Source: Morinoia aosen (Eukaryota; Arthropoda; Malacostraca; Amphipoda; Talitridae). Taken from it: 64,000 nucleotides of DNA. Shown piece after piece: positions 43,219-55,490 of the stretch. The position numbers and the translations under genes are program-made. Position 1 is the first letter of the stretch. The number at the start of each line of letters is the position of its first letter. The notes under the pieces were generated by a model, which did no database searches, was not told where the DNA came from, and saw only the letters and a list, made by a program, of their open reading frames with translations. The stretch covers positions 12,057,058 to 12,121,057 of the forward strand of contig CM059576.1 in NCBI GenBank assembly GCA_030386875.1, written 5' to 3'.

Positions 43219-44759
43219 GTAAGTATTAACATTTTCTATTCCTTAAGATGGACCAAAAGTTTATGTAAATGCTGTCATCAGAATTTTTCCACTTGTGCAA
43301 ATTTGTTGAGACCACTCTCTTAGTTAACGAGTAATTTTTACCATTTAGCTTAATTTTACACTTAGTGCCTTCACAAAATATCCTGTACAGAAGTTTTGTG
43401 CTTCTCAGGAAGGTTGGAGGGTGCTCGGCAGCGATGGACTTAGGCTTAGAGGCTGGTGCAGCCGATCCCTCCTTGTCCGTATAGGGATTCTAAACTGCGT
43501 TTAACATCGTGCCATGCATAAGTGATTGAATATACGGGATTTTGACTATTACCCTTATAGCCTTAGAGGACCTGAACTATATTACTGGGTATATATGTAT
43601 CTTGCATCGCTTCTATCAATCGGTAATTTACCTTCTTTTTCTCATGGTGGATGACTTCCTCAAATCGCATCATGAGTGATTTGAATGCTTAATGATGTCG
43701 CCCACATTTTCCTAAACTCTCGAAAGTTATGAGAGGCAAAAATACTAACCAAATTTCTAAGTAGACTAAGTGTCAAAAGTAATTTACGAAAATAATTATC
43801 CTCCCCATTTCACCTCATCGAAATAAAAAAAATGCAAAAACGCATAAAATAAGAGAATATCTCAAAAAATGAACGAACGAAATAAAAGGTAATTATTGTA
43901 ATATAATCTGATTTCACATGTTTCGGCCACAGCCCCTGATCAATAAGAATTCTGAAAAAGTGCAAAGTAAAAATAAATTATTTTCGAATGACTAATATGA
44001 AACAAGTTTTAAAATCGCGTTAATTGCGATCATCTACGTACTATGGCTGAAGGAAATGAACAAAGAGTGTTGTTTAAAAGCGATTTGAAAATGTACAAGA
44101 ACGCTATAATGCGCATGTCTGTATAAAACTGCGGGTTTTGCCATAACCGAAAAATGATGAATGGAGACTACGTTATTGCACTCGTCAGAATGTTCTCGAA
44201 CAGCGGAAAATGAGGGCGTTGACAAAATTGAACCTGGTCTAAAGCTCCTCCCAGAATGCTTGCAAACTCGAGTGAGAAGAGTACGAGTTGTACATACATA
44301 CACAGTACTTCAATGGACAAAGAAAAAGAAAAAAAGAAAAACATTTTTTTTCTAATAGAGATGGTACAAAAGTACCATCATTGGTTTTTAAAATATCTTA
44401 AAGTTAATACACTTAGGTGATACACACATGTGAGTTTGCAATACTCATGTCACTAGTCGAAAAGAATTGATTGAGGGCAATGTACTTCTAATCTTGCTTA
44501 ATATGACATTTGACGATACACATAATGATAATTATAAGAGACAACACAATTTCATGGACGATGCATTTTCATTTTGGGTTGAGAACACCTTTGATAATTT
44601 ACGTATACATGATATGAAACTTCGCAATTCTTGACGCCAGGATATAATATTAGAATTGTTTGCTTCGGAAGTTGTTCAAAAATGTCATTTTAAGGAAGCA
44701 CGAAAAAAAATAAGTATATATATATAAGCATGGGGACCACGAAAATTACAAGATTTGTA
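43219..44759. other. non-coding, nothing recognised
   Basis: Includes a GC-richer patch at 43400-43500. No ORF with a domain; an antiparallel pair of frames at 44034-44355 looks accidental. Confidence 0.4.
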
Positions 44760-46170
44760 TTTCTAATTAAGCAATTTTAACATAACGGTCATTAGTTGAT
44801 AAGCACTTAATTTAAATATAAATGGATGATCACTCAACAAATGTATAGTTATTTTACGTGAACGCTTTACAATAATAAAGAGATGACGATTTAGGTAATG
44901 TTACAAGTTAAGAGTGAACAAAAAAAAACTATCTCTAGTTAAAATGCCAGCTGTCAGCTTAATACACACATATGTGCATGTATACATGCAAATATATACA
45001 CATATACATGCACATACATACCTACGCACATACATACACCTAACACGTAAACATACACAAATACATTTCTATGCATCGAGGCATGCACAATATATGCGCG
45101 TTCTATAAAAATGCCATGCGATGTTCTGAAATATAGAATAATGAGCAAAGGAAGATTCGCGACAACACTTTCAGTATATGGTGCTGCTTACAATTTCTAA
45201 TGAAATATTGTAACGATGTTCTATTAAATATTGTATCGAACAGATCATTGGTCGATAAGCGTCTTATTTATCATATGTGGGTGATTGCGCAACAAATATA
45301 TTTGCATATATATATTTTATAAATGTTGTACAATAATCAAGTAAAATGAAGTATTACGTAGTGACACGTTCACCTATCTACGTACGCATAGCGTGCACAA
45401 GTACACATATACACAAGTAAGCATGTGCGCAAATATCAGCGTAAACTAATCAGTATAAACCAGCATTCCAATCGAGGGAATCGGAGAAAATATATTTTAT
45501 TATGGCATGAATTTTATAAAATTTCCGCACTAAAAATACTGGCAAAAACAGTCTACCTTAGTCAGAAACATGAAAACGATAGTTCTACGACAGTTCCCAA
45601 GTACAGAAATATTTCCAGAAGTACGCGAGGCTTAGGTGCGGTTGTTTTAATATACTCTAGAGCGTAAGAGATGATATGATAATTTGCACTACACTGGCCT
45701 ACCAGGAGCATTTTTGGACGCGAAGAAGAAAGAAACATGAATGCTTTATTAGGGTGTCATATTAGGAAAAAAATCACATTATCTTTGAAATAAATAAAAA
45801 TGTCTGCAATTGATAAACATACAGAGGTACCACATTTTACATGTACAAGACATTTAAGCTTTGAATTGCGTTACAATAATAAAATAAAATGAAATTATGT
45901 GTTGGGTAGTGTTAGAAGTTGGGAGTGAGAAAAAAGTCTGGTATTTATAGTTTACATACCAGTTGCTAGTCCAGTGCACACAGGTGCATTGTGCACTCAT
46001 GCACACCCATATACTTACACACAAATACAAGTAAGCATGCTTGCAAATCCCAGCGTATAGGCGATCAAATCAAAATATCTACGCATACTTCGAGACTGTT
46101 GTGTGATGTCTTGAATTATAAAGAAAATGACAACTAAACTTACAGACAAGAGTGACTTGCATTCCTGCAC
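44760..46170. repeat. diverged tandem duplication, about 2.5 copies of 500-600 bp
   Basis: Landmarks recur in order near 44790, 45250 and 45815: 'attNgtNgataagc', 'tacaataat.aagNNatga', 'gtNagtgttaNaagtt', a CA-rich tract with 'acacatata.acatgca' words, 'tctacgcat..cgag' and 'gccatgcgatgttctga'. Divergence is high. The style resembles 4330-6310 but the sequence is different. Confidence 0.6.
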
Positions 46171-46571
46171 GAAGCTTATCTTTATGATTAAAAAACGATA
46201 ATATCATGTACTTGTTCAACAATTTAGTGTTACAATCCACATTTTCAAAATATTTAGAAAAACACCACGTCTTTGTTCAACATCTCAGACAGAGGATCAA
46301 AATAAGGAAGTGTTTCACATGCAATGCTACGAGCCGAGTAGATGTTGCCAACTTCTGGTCTTTTGAATAAAATCTAAAGAGGAATGAACATAATTTTGCT
46401 GCTGTGCAATATATGAAGTGACCATTGTTCATGAAAAAAAAACACAAAAAGTCGAATTCTTGATCTAAAACCGATAAATTAGTACAAAATTTGAAACAGA
46501 GAGGCTCTTAAACCAGAAATGTTTGCAAATTAACTACCACATAGAAAATTTGACAGGGGCATTTTTTGCAG

Positions 46572-46700
46572 ATATGCTACGAGGATAAAATCCAAAGATC
46601 AAATTCATTGCAAGAACAGTCAATTGCTGCAAAACCTCTCCAGAGACGACATTAGCATGCTGGAAATGAGTAGCAGTGCTAAATGCGCCCGAGATCACAG
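46572..46700 (+). CDS. candidate 129-bp exon with strong splice sites
   Basis: The acceptor is 'ggcattttttgcag' and the donor is CACAG|GTACGTAAG. One frame is open through the whole exon (phase 2 in, phase 2 out) and contains 'YATRIKSKDQIHCKN' and 'LSRDDISMLEMSSSAKCARD'. The other two frames stop inside it. No domain recognised. It lies between the 43155 and 48773 exon-like islands on the same strand, but the phases do not allow direct joining. Confidence 0.35.
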
Positions 46701-47599
46701 GTACGTAAGAATTTCATTGTTGAGTGAAGGAATTTCTTTACTCCACACAAGAGGCACAGCGCACCTGTGGCATTTTGAAATGAATGCAAGGGTATAAAGT
46801 GCAGTCTTCATTAGGAGTTACGGACACGAAGTAGTCAACACGCCATGGCAAGCACTGATCCAAGAGGACGAACAATATATCTTATTCGTCATCAGTGAGA
46901 TATCGGCGCTCAAATGGCGTGTGGTAACAGAGGGGAGGTAAAGTAAGGCGGTCAGTGCGGACGAGGCAGGTGAAGGAGTAGAAAAATGGAGAATAAGATT
47001 TCCCAGCAGCAATTGTAAAATTTGCAAGACCCTTGATTCATGGCTCCTCTTTTTTTTCTGCATTATTTTCGTTTCTTTGCTGAGATCTATCCGTAGTAAA
47101 GGTTTGCAAAAGAAAAGTCATTTTAAATGGAATGTTTCCTTGCATCATTAAGCCTTTTTTCATAATTAGATTGGAAAAATATTTCCTTCAGGCTGTGTTT
47201 CAACTATACCTGTAAATGCCTGTACCGAGGCACTCACTCAGGAAAAAGCTAATACCTTTCTCAGGTTATTAATTATCTATACATTGCAAAAAAAAATTTT
47301 TTACGGGGTTATGGTTATTGCTTTCTTTCTCGAAGTTTCTTCAATTTTTTGTTTGCTTACAATTGGTGCATAGGAGCTTGTAATCTGAATTTTGCCAGAA
47401 AATATGATGCATTGAAACAGCTGTTTCACATACTAAGTGATGACTGAATAGACTTATATTAGACGCCCTAGAAATGAACGGAAAGTAATTCAGTGAACAT
47501 GACATGAAAAACTCCAAATTAGGCTAACTTGAGGTGTTTCAGCAGGCTAGGTAGTTCATATCTTATTTAAATTATTTGCCGATGAGTGAATGGATGTAA
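46701..47599. other. non-coding, nothing recognised
   Basis: AT-rich; one minus frame of 81 aa (46818-47063) without a domain. Confidence 0.4.
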
Positions 47600-47601
47600 T
47601 A

Positions 47602-47808
47602 CAGGGTGGCGCATAAGTAACGCACCCTCTTCTCCTCCTCCTCCGTATCACAGCTACACGCGGAGGCATACCTGCATCACCACCGCCTCATCAGTCTTGG
47701 AGATGAGGCCACAATTGAACACTGAGGCCGTAACTGAGCGTAAATTACCTAGTTTTGGCTCGTACCGATGCATTGGAATCAAGGGTGCCTTACTTATGCG
47801 CCACCCTG
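47602..47808. mobile_element. TA-flanked mariner-type MITE, 207 bp
   Basis: Ends in near-perfect inverted repeats of about 28 bp starting 'cagggtggcgcataagtaa', with only a couple of mismatches. It is flanked by TA on both sides (47600-47601 and 47809-47810), the Tc1/mariner target duplication. It has no coding capacity; the 79-aa frame across it is accidental. The clean ends suggest a recent insertion. Confidence 0.9.
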
Positions 47809-48772
47809 TATGTCCAGAGTTTTAACATTTCAGCGATACACGTTTATCATCCACAAAACCTGAGAAATGGAAGCAGATAGTTCAGGGAGAAGGATGACAA
47901 TCACAAATTCATGTGCCACAACACATTCATTATGCAGCATCAGGGTTGACTACCAAGTTCTCATATTATTGAACAGACGTTAAGATGGCAGTCAATGCCT
48001 TGGTATTTCAGCAACAGACAAGGAAAACCGTTCAAATTCCTAATCATAGCAAAATGGCCTACAAAATAAATATCATAAGAGGAAAGTTGCGATTCATTTC
48101 AAAAGACAGACGTACTTCAACTTCAATACAGCGGATCACAGTGTTCGCTCCGATATTCAGAATGTATGTATTTCATTTTTCAACAGCGGTGATGGTGGCA
48201 TTGAGGGAATTATATCACCTCTATATATCTGCTGATTAGCACTTAAAAATTTTTAAGGATCACATCTTATGTTTTATCTTAACCATAAACTCAGCTGAAC
48301 TTCGAATACGAAGAAAAAACCTTGCCAGCAAAAGTTGCAATATAACTTTATCAAATATTAATATATCAATAGCTACACTGCCAAAAAAAATGAACAACAT
48401 AGCGGATCACGAAGAGCCTCATTCGGTCCCTCAAATCTGCATGAAGATGTTAAATTAATTATTTATAACCAATATACTCGTCATGTCTCTAGCTATCACC
48501 GGTTTAGTTATGAAACTGTTTTAGTTTCGTGTATTGTTGACTGCCTTTAACTCATGATCATGTTAACCTGTACGTAAAAATTGAACCCTCACTTGGCGAG
48601 AAACTTATACCATCTAACTCTACTTATATTAGCTTAGTAATTTCACCAAATCAGAGATGAATTGTTATAAGACAGTAATAGAGAGATATGACTGAATTAG
48701 TAATTATGCAGACACCCCTTCATTTTCTGCTCACACCAGCATTAGGCACAATAAAGGATTGTATTTTTTCAG

Positions 48773-48894
48773 ATTTGTTTGAGCTGAAGAAAAAATGCCA
48801 CTGGCAGGAAAGCCGCCAGGAAAAGAAGCGTATTAGCCGTCAGCAGCCCGTTCGACTATGCCCAGGAGTCTACCAAAGAAATGTGCAAATCACG
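48773..48894 (+). CDS. candidate 122-bp exon with strong splice sites
   Basis: The acceptor 'ggattgtattttttcag' and donor CACG|GTAACT bound a frame of 2 bases plus 40 codons. It reads 'LFELKKKCHWQESRQEKK', then 'PVRLCPGVYQRNVQIT'. It is highly basic, with two Cys, and ends in phase 0. The other two frames stop within the first 20 bases. No family recognised. Confidence 0.35.
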
Positions 48895-48989
48895 GTAACT
48901 TTACCTTAACTGCCGTATCGTTAGGATCCAGCCACCCTTTTGGGATAGCAAGCATTACAATGACCCTCGCACCTCGGCTCTCAGTTGCG

Positions 48990-49438
48990 CTACACAACGC
49001 TCTGAGGGGAATGGTTGTTGGTTGAGTTTGCCCTTGTGTTACAGTCGTTCAGCACATAACGCGTGTTGGCAAATTGCCGACTGGCATGGTCCTCTATTAC
49101 AGGAGTTCTCAAAGTTGGGTCCGTGGCACTTCGACAGGGGGTCCGTAAAATGTAACGAATTTAACAGTGGATGCGTGTATGTGAATACGAATATTTATTT
49201 TCCTGAGGATAATACATGTGAAGGGTCCTTCAAGCTATTTTCTGGAATAACAGTAGTCCGTGGCCGGAAAAAAGTATGAGAAGCCCTGCTCTATAATATG
49301 CAGGAATTCCTCGCTTGCCTGCTCTGTTATCATCGTGGTCATGAACATCCTCATTGGCTTGATGTTAACAACAACGTGCACCGAGTTTTCTGGCTTGGGA
49401 TCACTGTCCTCCACTCTAGGTGGGCTGGCGGACGATGG
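48990..49438 (-). CDS. exon-like ORF interrupted by a hAT MITE
   Basis: After the acceptor 'cttatacatttcag' the minus strand is open for 50 codons ('PSSASPPRVEDSDPKPENSV', then 'MRMFMTTMITEQASEEFLHI'). It then meets the MITE at 49100-49288. Ignoring the MITE and one target copy, the same frame continues for about 33 codons (DHASRQFANTRYVLND) to a TAG at 48990-48992. This suggests that the insertion struck an open frame. The product has an acidic, Pro/Ser-rich start and then a helical part; the family is unknown. The MITE adds a premature end, so this copy is probably broken or the segment is untranslated. Confidence 0.35.
49100..49288. mobile_element. hAT-type MITE, 189 bp
   Basis: The termini 'caggagttctcaaagttggg' and the inverted right end 'cagggcttctcatac' follow the hAT pattern CAGGGNTTCTCA. 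The flanking 8-bp direct repeats are ctctatta (49092-49099) and ctctataa (49289-49296), 7 of 8 identical, which is the hAT duplication size. No transposase. Confidence 0.85.
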
Positions 49439-49849
49439 CTGAAATGTATAAGTCGCCAGAAGATAATTATCTAGATGAGGATTGTCGGTCAGCAACATCA
49501 CAATATGTGGAAAGTTGAAGGTTCGATATTCAAATGTAAACTTCATTGGTTATTTGTTGCTAGAGCCTGTGAGCCAAGATTCCTTTCATTACGAAGTCTA
49601 GAAGTGAATGACGAATCAAACACGCGAAGTTTCAGGTTCATGCTTCAGAAGGTATTTTATTATGTCAAATAACACTATCAATATTTTCATTACTACTGCA
49701 CATTGTTTTTAATAGTTCCAAATTATTTTCGGAATTATGTGTAACAGGAGAAAAAGTACAGCAGATATAGTTTTGAGTAAATGCAAGGTATTTCACAGCA
49801 ACGACACAGGAATGCAATTAGATCGGATGCTTCAAGGGCATAACAATTG

Positions 49850-50444
49850 CTTCAACTATAGTTTCGGAAGACCGTGACGCGATCTTCCATCGACTGGATC
49901 GCAGTGACCGCATCGGAGGCAATGGACTAACACACATCCTACGGAGGCAGCTCGAACTCTAAGAAACAAGGAGCGCGGTAACACCGGCCCTCAGATCTGC
50001 ACGCAATGCGAAGCCACACATGATATTTACTCTACGAACAAAAGACAAGTTTATTTAACACAAAGTATTTACAGCAGTTCTTGCGAAGATCGCAAAAGAA
50101 TTAGTTTATTTATAAGGCGCTTCAACATAGTATTACCAAACTTGTATAGAGAATTTTTTAAATTGGAAAAGCTGACTTCAGCTACATGTACACTACCGTG
50201 CTTATTTTTAATACGATAATATCCCCCCTAGAGGCCAGAAATTTCTAGGTTTGTTTTGGTTTAACACAAGCACAAGATTCCCGACGATATGCGACCCTTT
50301 TTCGGTTATCAATTTCTGTCTTTCTTGAAGGAGAGTCAAGTAGCGAGATCTCCAGCGTGACCAGAATACATCTGCCAAATACTGAGCTCGTTTCCATCTT
50401 CGTTTAGCATAAATGGGCACTGTACAAGCTACACGTGTTTTCAA
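49850..50444 (-). mobile_element. BEL/Pao retrotransposon fossil, 3' end of pol and likely LTR start
   Basis: 50208-50444 (minus) encodes the BEL/Pao-specific C-terminal part of pol, downstream of the integrase core, with 'RRWKRAQYLADVFWSRW', 'YLTLLQERQK' and 'KPRNFWPLGGI'. Downstream, a sequence starting TGTTGAAGCGCC at 50127 with an AATAAA-type signal has the look of a 3' LTR; its far end (about 49850) is uncertain. Only the 3' end of the element is present, so it is broken. Confidence 0.75.
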
Positions 50445-50934
50445 TCTATCACCGGAATGATTTTAATGTACCCTTTGTGACACAATCGTCATTTTAGAAC
50501 AATTATTATTACTTTCTAATCATAAGTTCATCACTGAGGTAATCGGTCTTATTTACATAGGTGGTATTCTTCCAATACATCTCTTGTTCTACAACACATT
50601 TTCATCGGACCATTTGTAAATAATTCAAAAACATTAGAGATTTTTTCACAAGTGCAACTTGAAATGAACCAGTGTGTAAAAATGAATTTTTTACTACTAG
50701 AAATTCAGTTCAAATTAAATTCAATCTCCCGTATTACTGCAGTCATGACTTGCGTGTGCCATAACAAATGATATATAAAAGGAGTGGGATTCTAAAACAA
50801 TCGTATTTTTTACCGCAGCTTCCATTTCTCCAATACAAAGGTTGTTTTTTCTTCAATATTGGCTGAGTCTGATACTACCGGCGTACGCGGCGAGATACAC
50901 TTCTTTACACTTCCGCTCGGCTACGCGTGATGGA

Positions 50935-51135
50935 ATGTCTTATCATGCGCAATATGGCCCTGCATTTTATGAGAAGTTTTATGATGTGCAATATGACAGA
51001 GTATCAATGAAAGTCTAATGATGTACAATATGACCGTGTGTATCATGTAAACCCTAGGCCATGTTCAATATGAACCTGCGTATTGTATAAAGTTTTTGTA
51101 ATGTGCAATCTGACCCTGCATGCTTTGTAAAGCCG
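50935..51135. repeat. about 47-bp degenerate repeat, 4 units
   Basis: Units carry 'atgNgcaatatgaccctgc' and 'tNtNaNNNNaagt' words. Divergence is high. Confidence 0.65.
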
Positions 51136-51212
51136 TTCTCAATGAATGACATCTCGAGGTTGCGTGAGGACGCTCACGGAGCTCTGTCGCCTCGTGTGAT
51201 TAAGAGCAACAT

Positions 51213-51392
51213 CTTTTTTGGTCGGAGCTGTGATTACCTCCAATGGTCGGAGCTGTGATTACCATGATCTCCAATGTTGGTCGGAGCTGTGATTACCTCC
51301 AATGGTCGGAGCTGTGATTACCATGATCTCCAATGTTGGTCGGAGCTGTGATTACCTCCAATGGTCGGAGCTGTGATTACCATGATCTCCAA
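51213..51392. repeat. 59-bp repeat, 3 units, each of two related halves
   Basis: Each unit has 'ggtcggagctgtgattacc' twice, followed alternately by 'tccaat' and 'atgatctccaatgtt'. The units are nearly identical. Confidence 0.9.
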
Positions 51393-53746
51393 TGATTCGA
51401 GTTCGCATCATGAGTCAAATTTCTTCTTTCCTTATTAAGATCCCAACTCTGGAGCAGGCTTAGTCAAGTTTTGAATCAAATATTGAAGTTCAGTTCAGCC
51501 AATTATGTTAAGGTGTTAAGAATACATTGATTTCATTCAGACTTGAAGGTGGAGACCTTAAAGATTCGATACAAGCGACATACGATAGACCCGTCATAAA
51601 CTATTCCGAGGGGAAATACTCCGAGAAATATTCCGAGGGGAAAACCCTACAACCTTCCCTTGATCTTGATCAATTCCAGGCTCCAAAGCATTCCTTTCGA
51701 CCCAGAGGTCCTCGCAATTGAGCTCCAGAATGAAATTCAAGCAATCCTAGCCCTCGCGTAAGGCCTTCTCATCCTTGTTACTCTTTCGATTGAGCGAAGC
51801 ACATTCTTCGAATTCCAACCGTTTTGTTAAGAGAAAACTCTCCAAATGAGTTTCACTTACCATTCCCAGAGAGTTCTGTGTTATCTACAATACCGCTGTC
51901 TTCTTCTTCTTTAATATCAATCTCGCTACTTGTCTTTGAGATAATTAATTTTTTCAAGCCTATCTGCACGAGAATACTAGGTTAGGACTTTGATTTTTTA
52001 CTCGAGACTTTCTTGTAATCATCAGAGCTGTTCAAATTTAACCTTTTCCGCCTGATGAATGGGACAAGTTAATCAGAAACCTAGGGCATTTTTACGCAAA
52101 GATTGCAGACTCTGTCTCGTGGAGGAAATCGAAAACAGAGCGAGGAATTTTAATTGAATTTTCTTTGCGAAACATAAAGATTTAAGAGTACATTATTAAT
52201 GAGCTGCATTTCTTTTTAGAATTTCTGTATTGGCAGGAAGGAAGTGCACAGCAGAATTGAATTGAATCAACGAATAATATGAATTTAATAAGAAGTTATT
52301 GTTAGCAATGATGGATTACGTTACACTGTAGTCTAATTATGAATAGTAATTTAGGCTAATTATTTACCCAAGTTCAGCCAAATTAAAGTCATTTTGCCTA
52401 ATTACTTCAACTTTTCAAGGTTTCTCTCCAGCAGACGTCACAGTTCGTGATAATCAAGAATTAAAAAGTTAAATAAGTTTAATTGACGCATTCTGTGAAT
52501 CACGAGTCCACATCCTGAAGGGTATTGGGCGAATAAAAAACTAGCCAAGAAGAAGAAAACAAACATTTCTTAGATGCAATAGGTCCGTGCTAATCAACCA
52601 TTTCAGTGGTGACAGGATGGATAAATATATAATAATTGCCCGCCACAAAAGAATGGAAATTCATCTGCAGAATATGTACCTTGCTCTGAACATGCCAGCC
52701 GACCTTGTTGAGTCTGAGCTGTTGAGATGTTCAGTGAAAATATTTCTGGGTTAAATTTTCGAATTTGATATACTTAAATGAACATTCAACGAAATTTCAT
52801 TTGGTTATATCAGATTGAATTAGACAAATAATAAATTCCGAACGCTACCCCTCAGTGTTATTGAGAGCTTTCCAACAAAAAATGCGTCACCGTAATCAGG
52901 GATATCGATAACTCATATCCGCCAAAAATTCAAAGTTGTTGTGAAAAATTTCGAATACATCAATTCTACAAAAAATACACCAACCAACCTAGGATATGAT
53001 ATGGAATACATTAAATCAACGAAATATGCGTCACCGCATGGCAGAATATCACAACCGTGAAATTTAAAGGAAAAAATACATCATCACAATATGATATCGA
53101 ATTCGTCAAATCTGCTGGAAAATATATATCACCTTTACATAAAATATTACAAACGTCAAACCTATGGAGTTTGCCACAAATTGCAGAAGCGAAGAGATGA
53201 ACTGCATGGTTATCCAAACAGAAGATGTGAAGAAATTTCAGCGGTGACGTTGAACGTAACCGCTGCACAAACATTCGAGGCGATGTGATCTTACGAGAGT
53301 GACGCCATTTCCGCCGTACAGCCTCCAACGGATTGTGCTCGCTGGGTAGCATAAATCATTACAGTGTGTAGATCATCTTCGTACCTAACTGATTTCCAAT
53401 GTTTGTGAAAGTTCTCGTTCTTGAAGTACAGTTCACATATATGAACTTCACGTCGCGGAGTAAAGCATTTCAAGGGATTGAAGTCAGGAAGTTGGCAAGT
53501 CATTTTGCGAGCGTAATTCAAGTTCAAGTCGACTTGATATTCAAAAAATTAGATATGCGTTTCGGATCCATTTTTCGACATTTTGATCAGCATAAATAGC
53601 GCATACTGCTTCCATGCTGCACTGTTTTATTCACGATATATCATCCATTCAATTTATCCATCCTGTCCATATGGTGCACCAAGCGCAGCAGCCCCTCCTC
53701 ATTGCAATCGGCTTCGGAATATACTTGCAACTGACTTTCCTGTTGT
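51393..53746. other. mostly non-coding; weak 90-100-bp periodicity near 52870-53170
   Basis: Words such as 'gcgtcacc', 'aatacatca', 'gatatcgaattcgtcaaat' and 'aaaatatatatcacc' recur loosely at 52870-53170. Frames of 65-113 aa lack domains. Confidence 0.35.
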
Positions 53747-54950
53747 TCATATCGTACCCTATATACACCAATATGTACTCTCCCATTCATACTGCACTCT
53801 ATACACATCAATATGTACTCTATCGTTCATACTACACCCTATACACATCAGTGCGTACTCTCCCGTTCATACTGCACTCTATACACATCAAAATGTACTC
53901 TCCCGTTCATACTGCACTCTAAACACATCAATATGTACTCTCCCGTTCATACTGCACTCTATACACATCAATATGTACTCTCCCGTTCATACTGCACTCT
54001 ATACACATCAATATGTACTCTCCCGTTCATACTGCACTCTATACACATCAATATGTACTCTCCCGTTCATACTGCACTCTATACACATCAATATGTACTC
54101 TCCCGTTCATACTGCACTCTATACACATCAATGTGTACTCTCCCGTTCATACTGCACTCTATACACATCAATGTGTACTCTCCCGTTCATACTGCACTCT
54201 ATACACATCAATATGTACTCTCCCGTTCATACTGCACTCTATACACATCAAAATGTACTCTCCCGTTCATACTGCACTCTAAACACATCAATATGTACTC
54301 TCCCGTTCATACTGCACTCTATACACATCAATATGTACTCTCCCGTTCATACTGCACTCTATACACATCAATATGTACTCTCCCGTTCATACTGCACTCT
54401 ATACACATCAATATGTACTCTCCCGTTCATACTGCACTCTATACACATCAATATGTACTCTCCCGTTCATACTGCACTCTATACACATCAATGTGTACTC
54501 TCCCGTTCATACTGCACTCTATACACATCAATGTGTACTCTCCCGTTCATGCTGCACTCTATACACATCAATGTGTACTCTCCCGTTCATACTGCACTCT
54601 ATACACATCAATGTGTACTCTCCCGTTCATACTGCACTCTATACACATCAATGTGTACTCTCCCGTTCATACTGCACTCTATACACATCAATATGTACTC
54701 TCCCGTTCATACTGCACTCTATACACATCAATATGTACTCTCCCGTTCATACTGCACTCTATACACATCAATGTGTACTCTCCCGTTCATACTGCACTCT
54801 ATACACATCAATGTGTACTCTCCCGTTCATACTGCACTCTATACACATCAATGTGTACTCTCCCGTTCATACTGCACTCTATACACATCAATGTGTACTC
54901 TCCCGTTCATACTGCACTCTATACACATAAATATCTATTCTCCCTTTCAC
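53747..54950. repeat. 40-bp satellite, about 30 units, with 360-bp higher-order duplication
   Basis: The unit is 'atacacatcaatatgtactc' plus 'tcccgttcatactgcactct', with an exact 40-bp period and very low divergence. The pair of variants aaaatg...ctaaacacatca at 53881-53940 recurs exactly at 54241-54300, 360 bp or 9 units later. The plus strand of the unit has no stop codon, so frames of up to 489 aa run through it. Confidence 0.97.
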
Positions 54951-55194
54951 ATCGCAGTTTACACATCTTGGTTACTATTCATGTGTTCGTTCCATGGGTG
55001 CTTGTTTATGCAATTTTTTACAAGGAAACCGAAAGAAATTCTTAATGCTTAATCTCACGATATTTTCCAGTTGAGGTATTTTCATCAACTGTACAGAGGG
55101 GCTCATAAGAAGTCCCGTGTTTTGTATTTTCCCTCAGCACAAACCGCTTCAGTGGATGTGATCGTAGATGTCAGCACCAAATGTGCAAGACTGG

Positions 55195-55490
55195 GCTGTA
55201 TTTGCTACCTTTGTAGTATTTACTTTCGTAGCAAATAGTACAACTGAAGTAAATAGCAATATTTGCTACCGTGGCAAATAGCAATGTTTGCTATCTTACT
55301 GCTATTTTCAACTGTAATTAACAGCAATATTTGCTACCGTAGTATTATTTGAAACCGTAACGAATAGCAATATTTACTACCATAATGCAATTAGCAGCTG
55401 TAAAAACCAACAATACTTACTACCAAAATGCTATTAGCAACTGTAACAAACATTAACACTTACTACCGCAGTGCCATTTTCTGCCATAGC
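55195..55490. repeat. degenerate repeat of 'caatatttgctaccgtag' words
   Basis: About six diverged units of roughly 50 bp built on 'atttgctaccgtag' and 'gcaactgtaac'. Period not strict. Confidence 0.65.

Noticed and set aside
53583-55052. 489-aa open frame, and 410-aa and 185-aa frames in other registers
   Set aside because: They are produced by a 40-bp array whose plus strand has no stop codons. All three frames are open and have the same 40-residue period.
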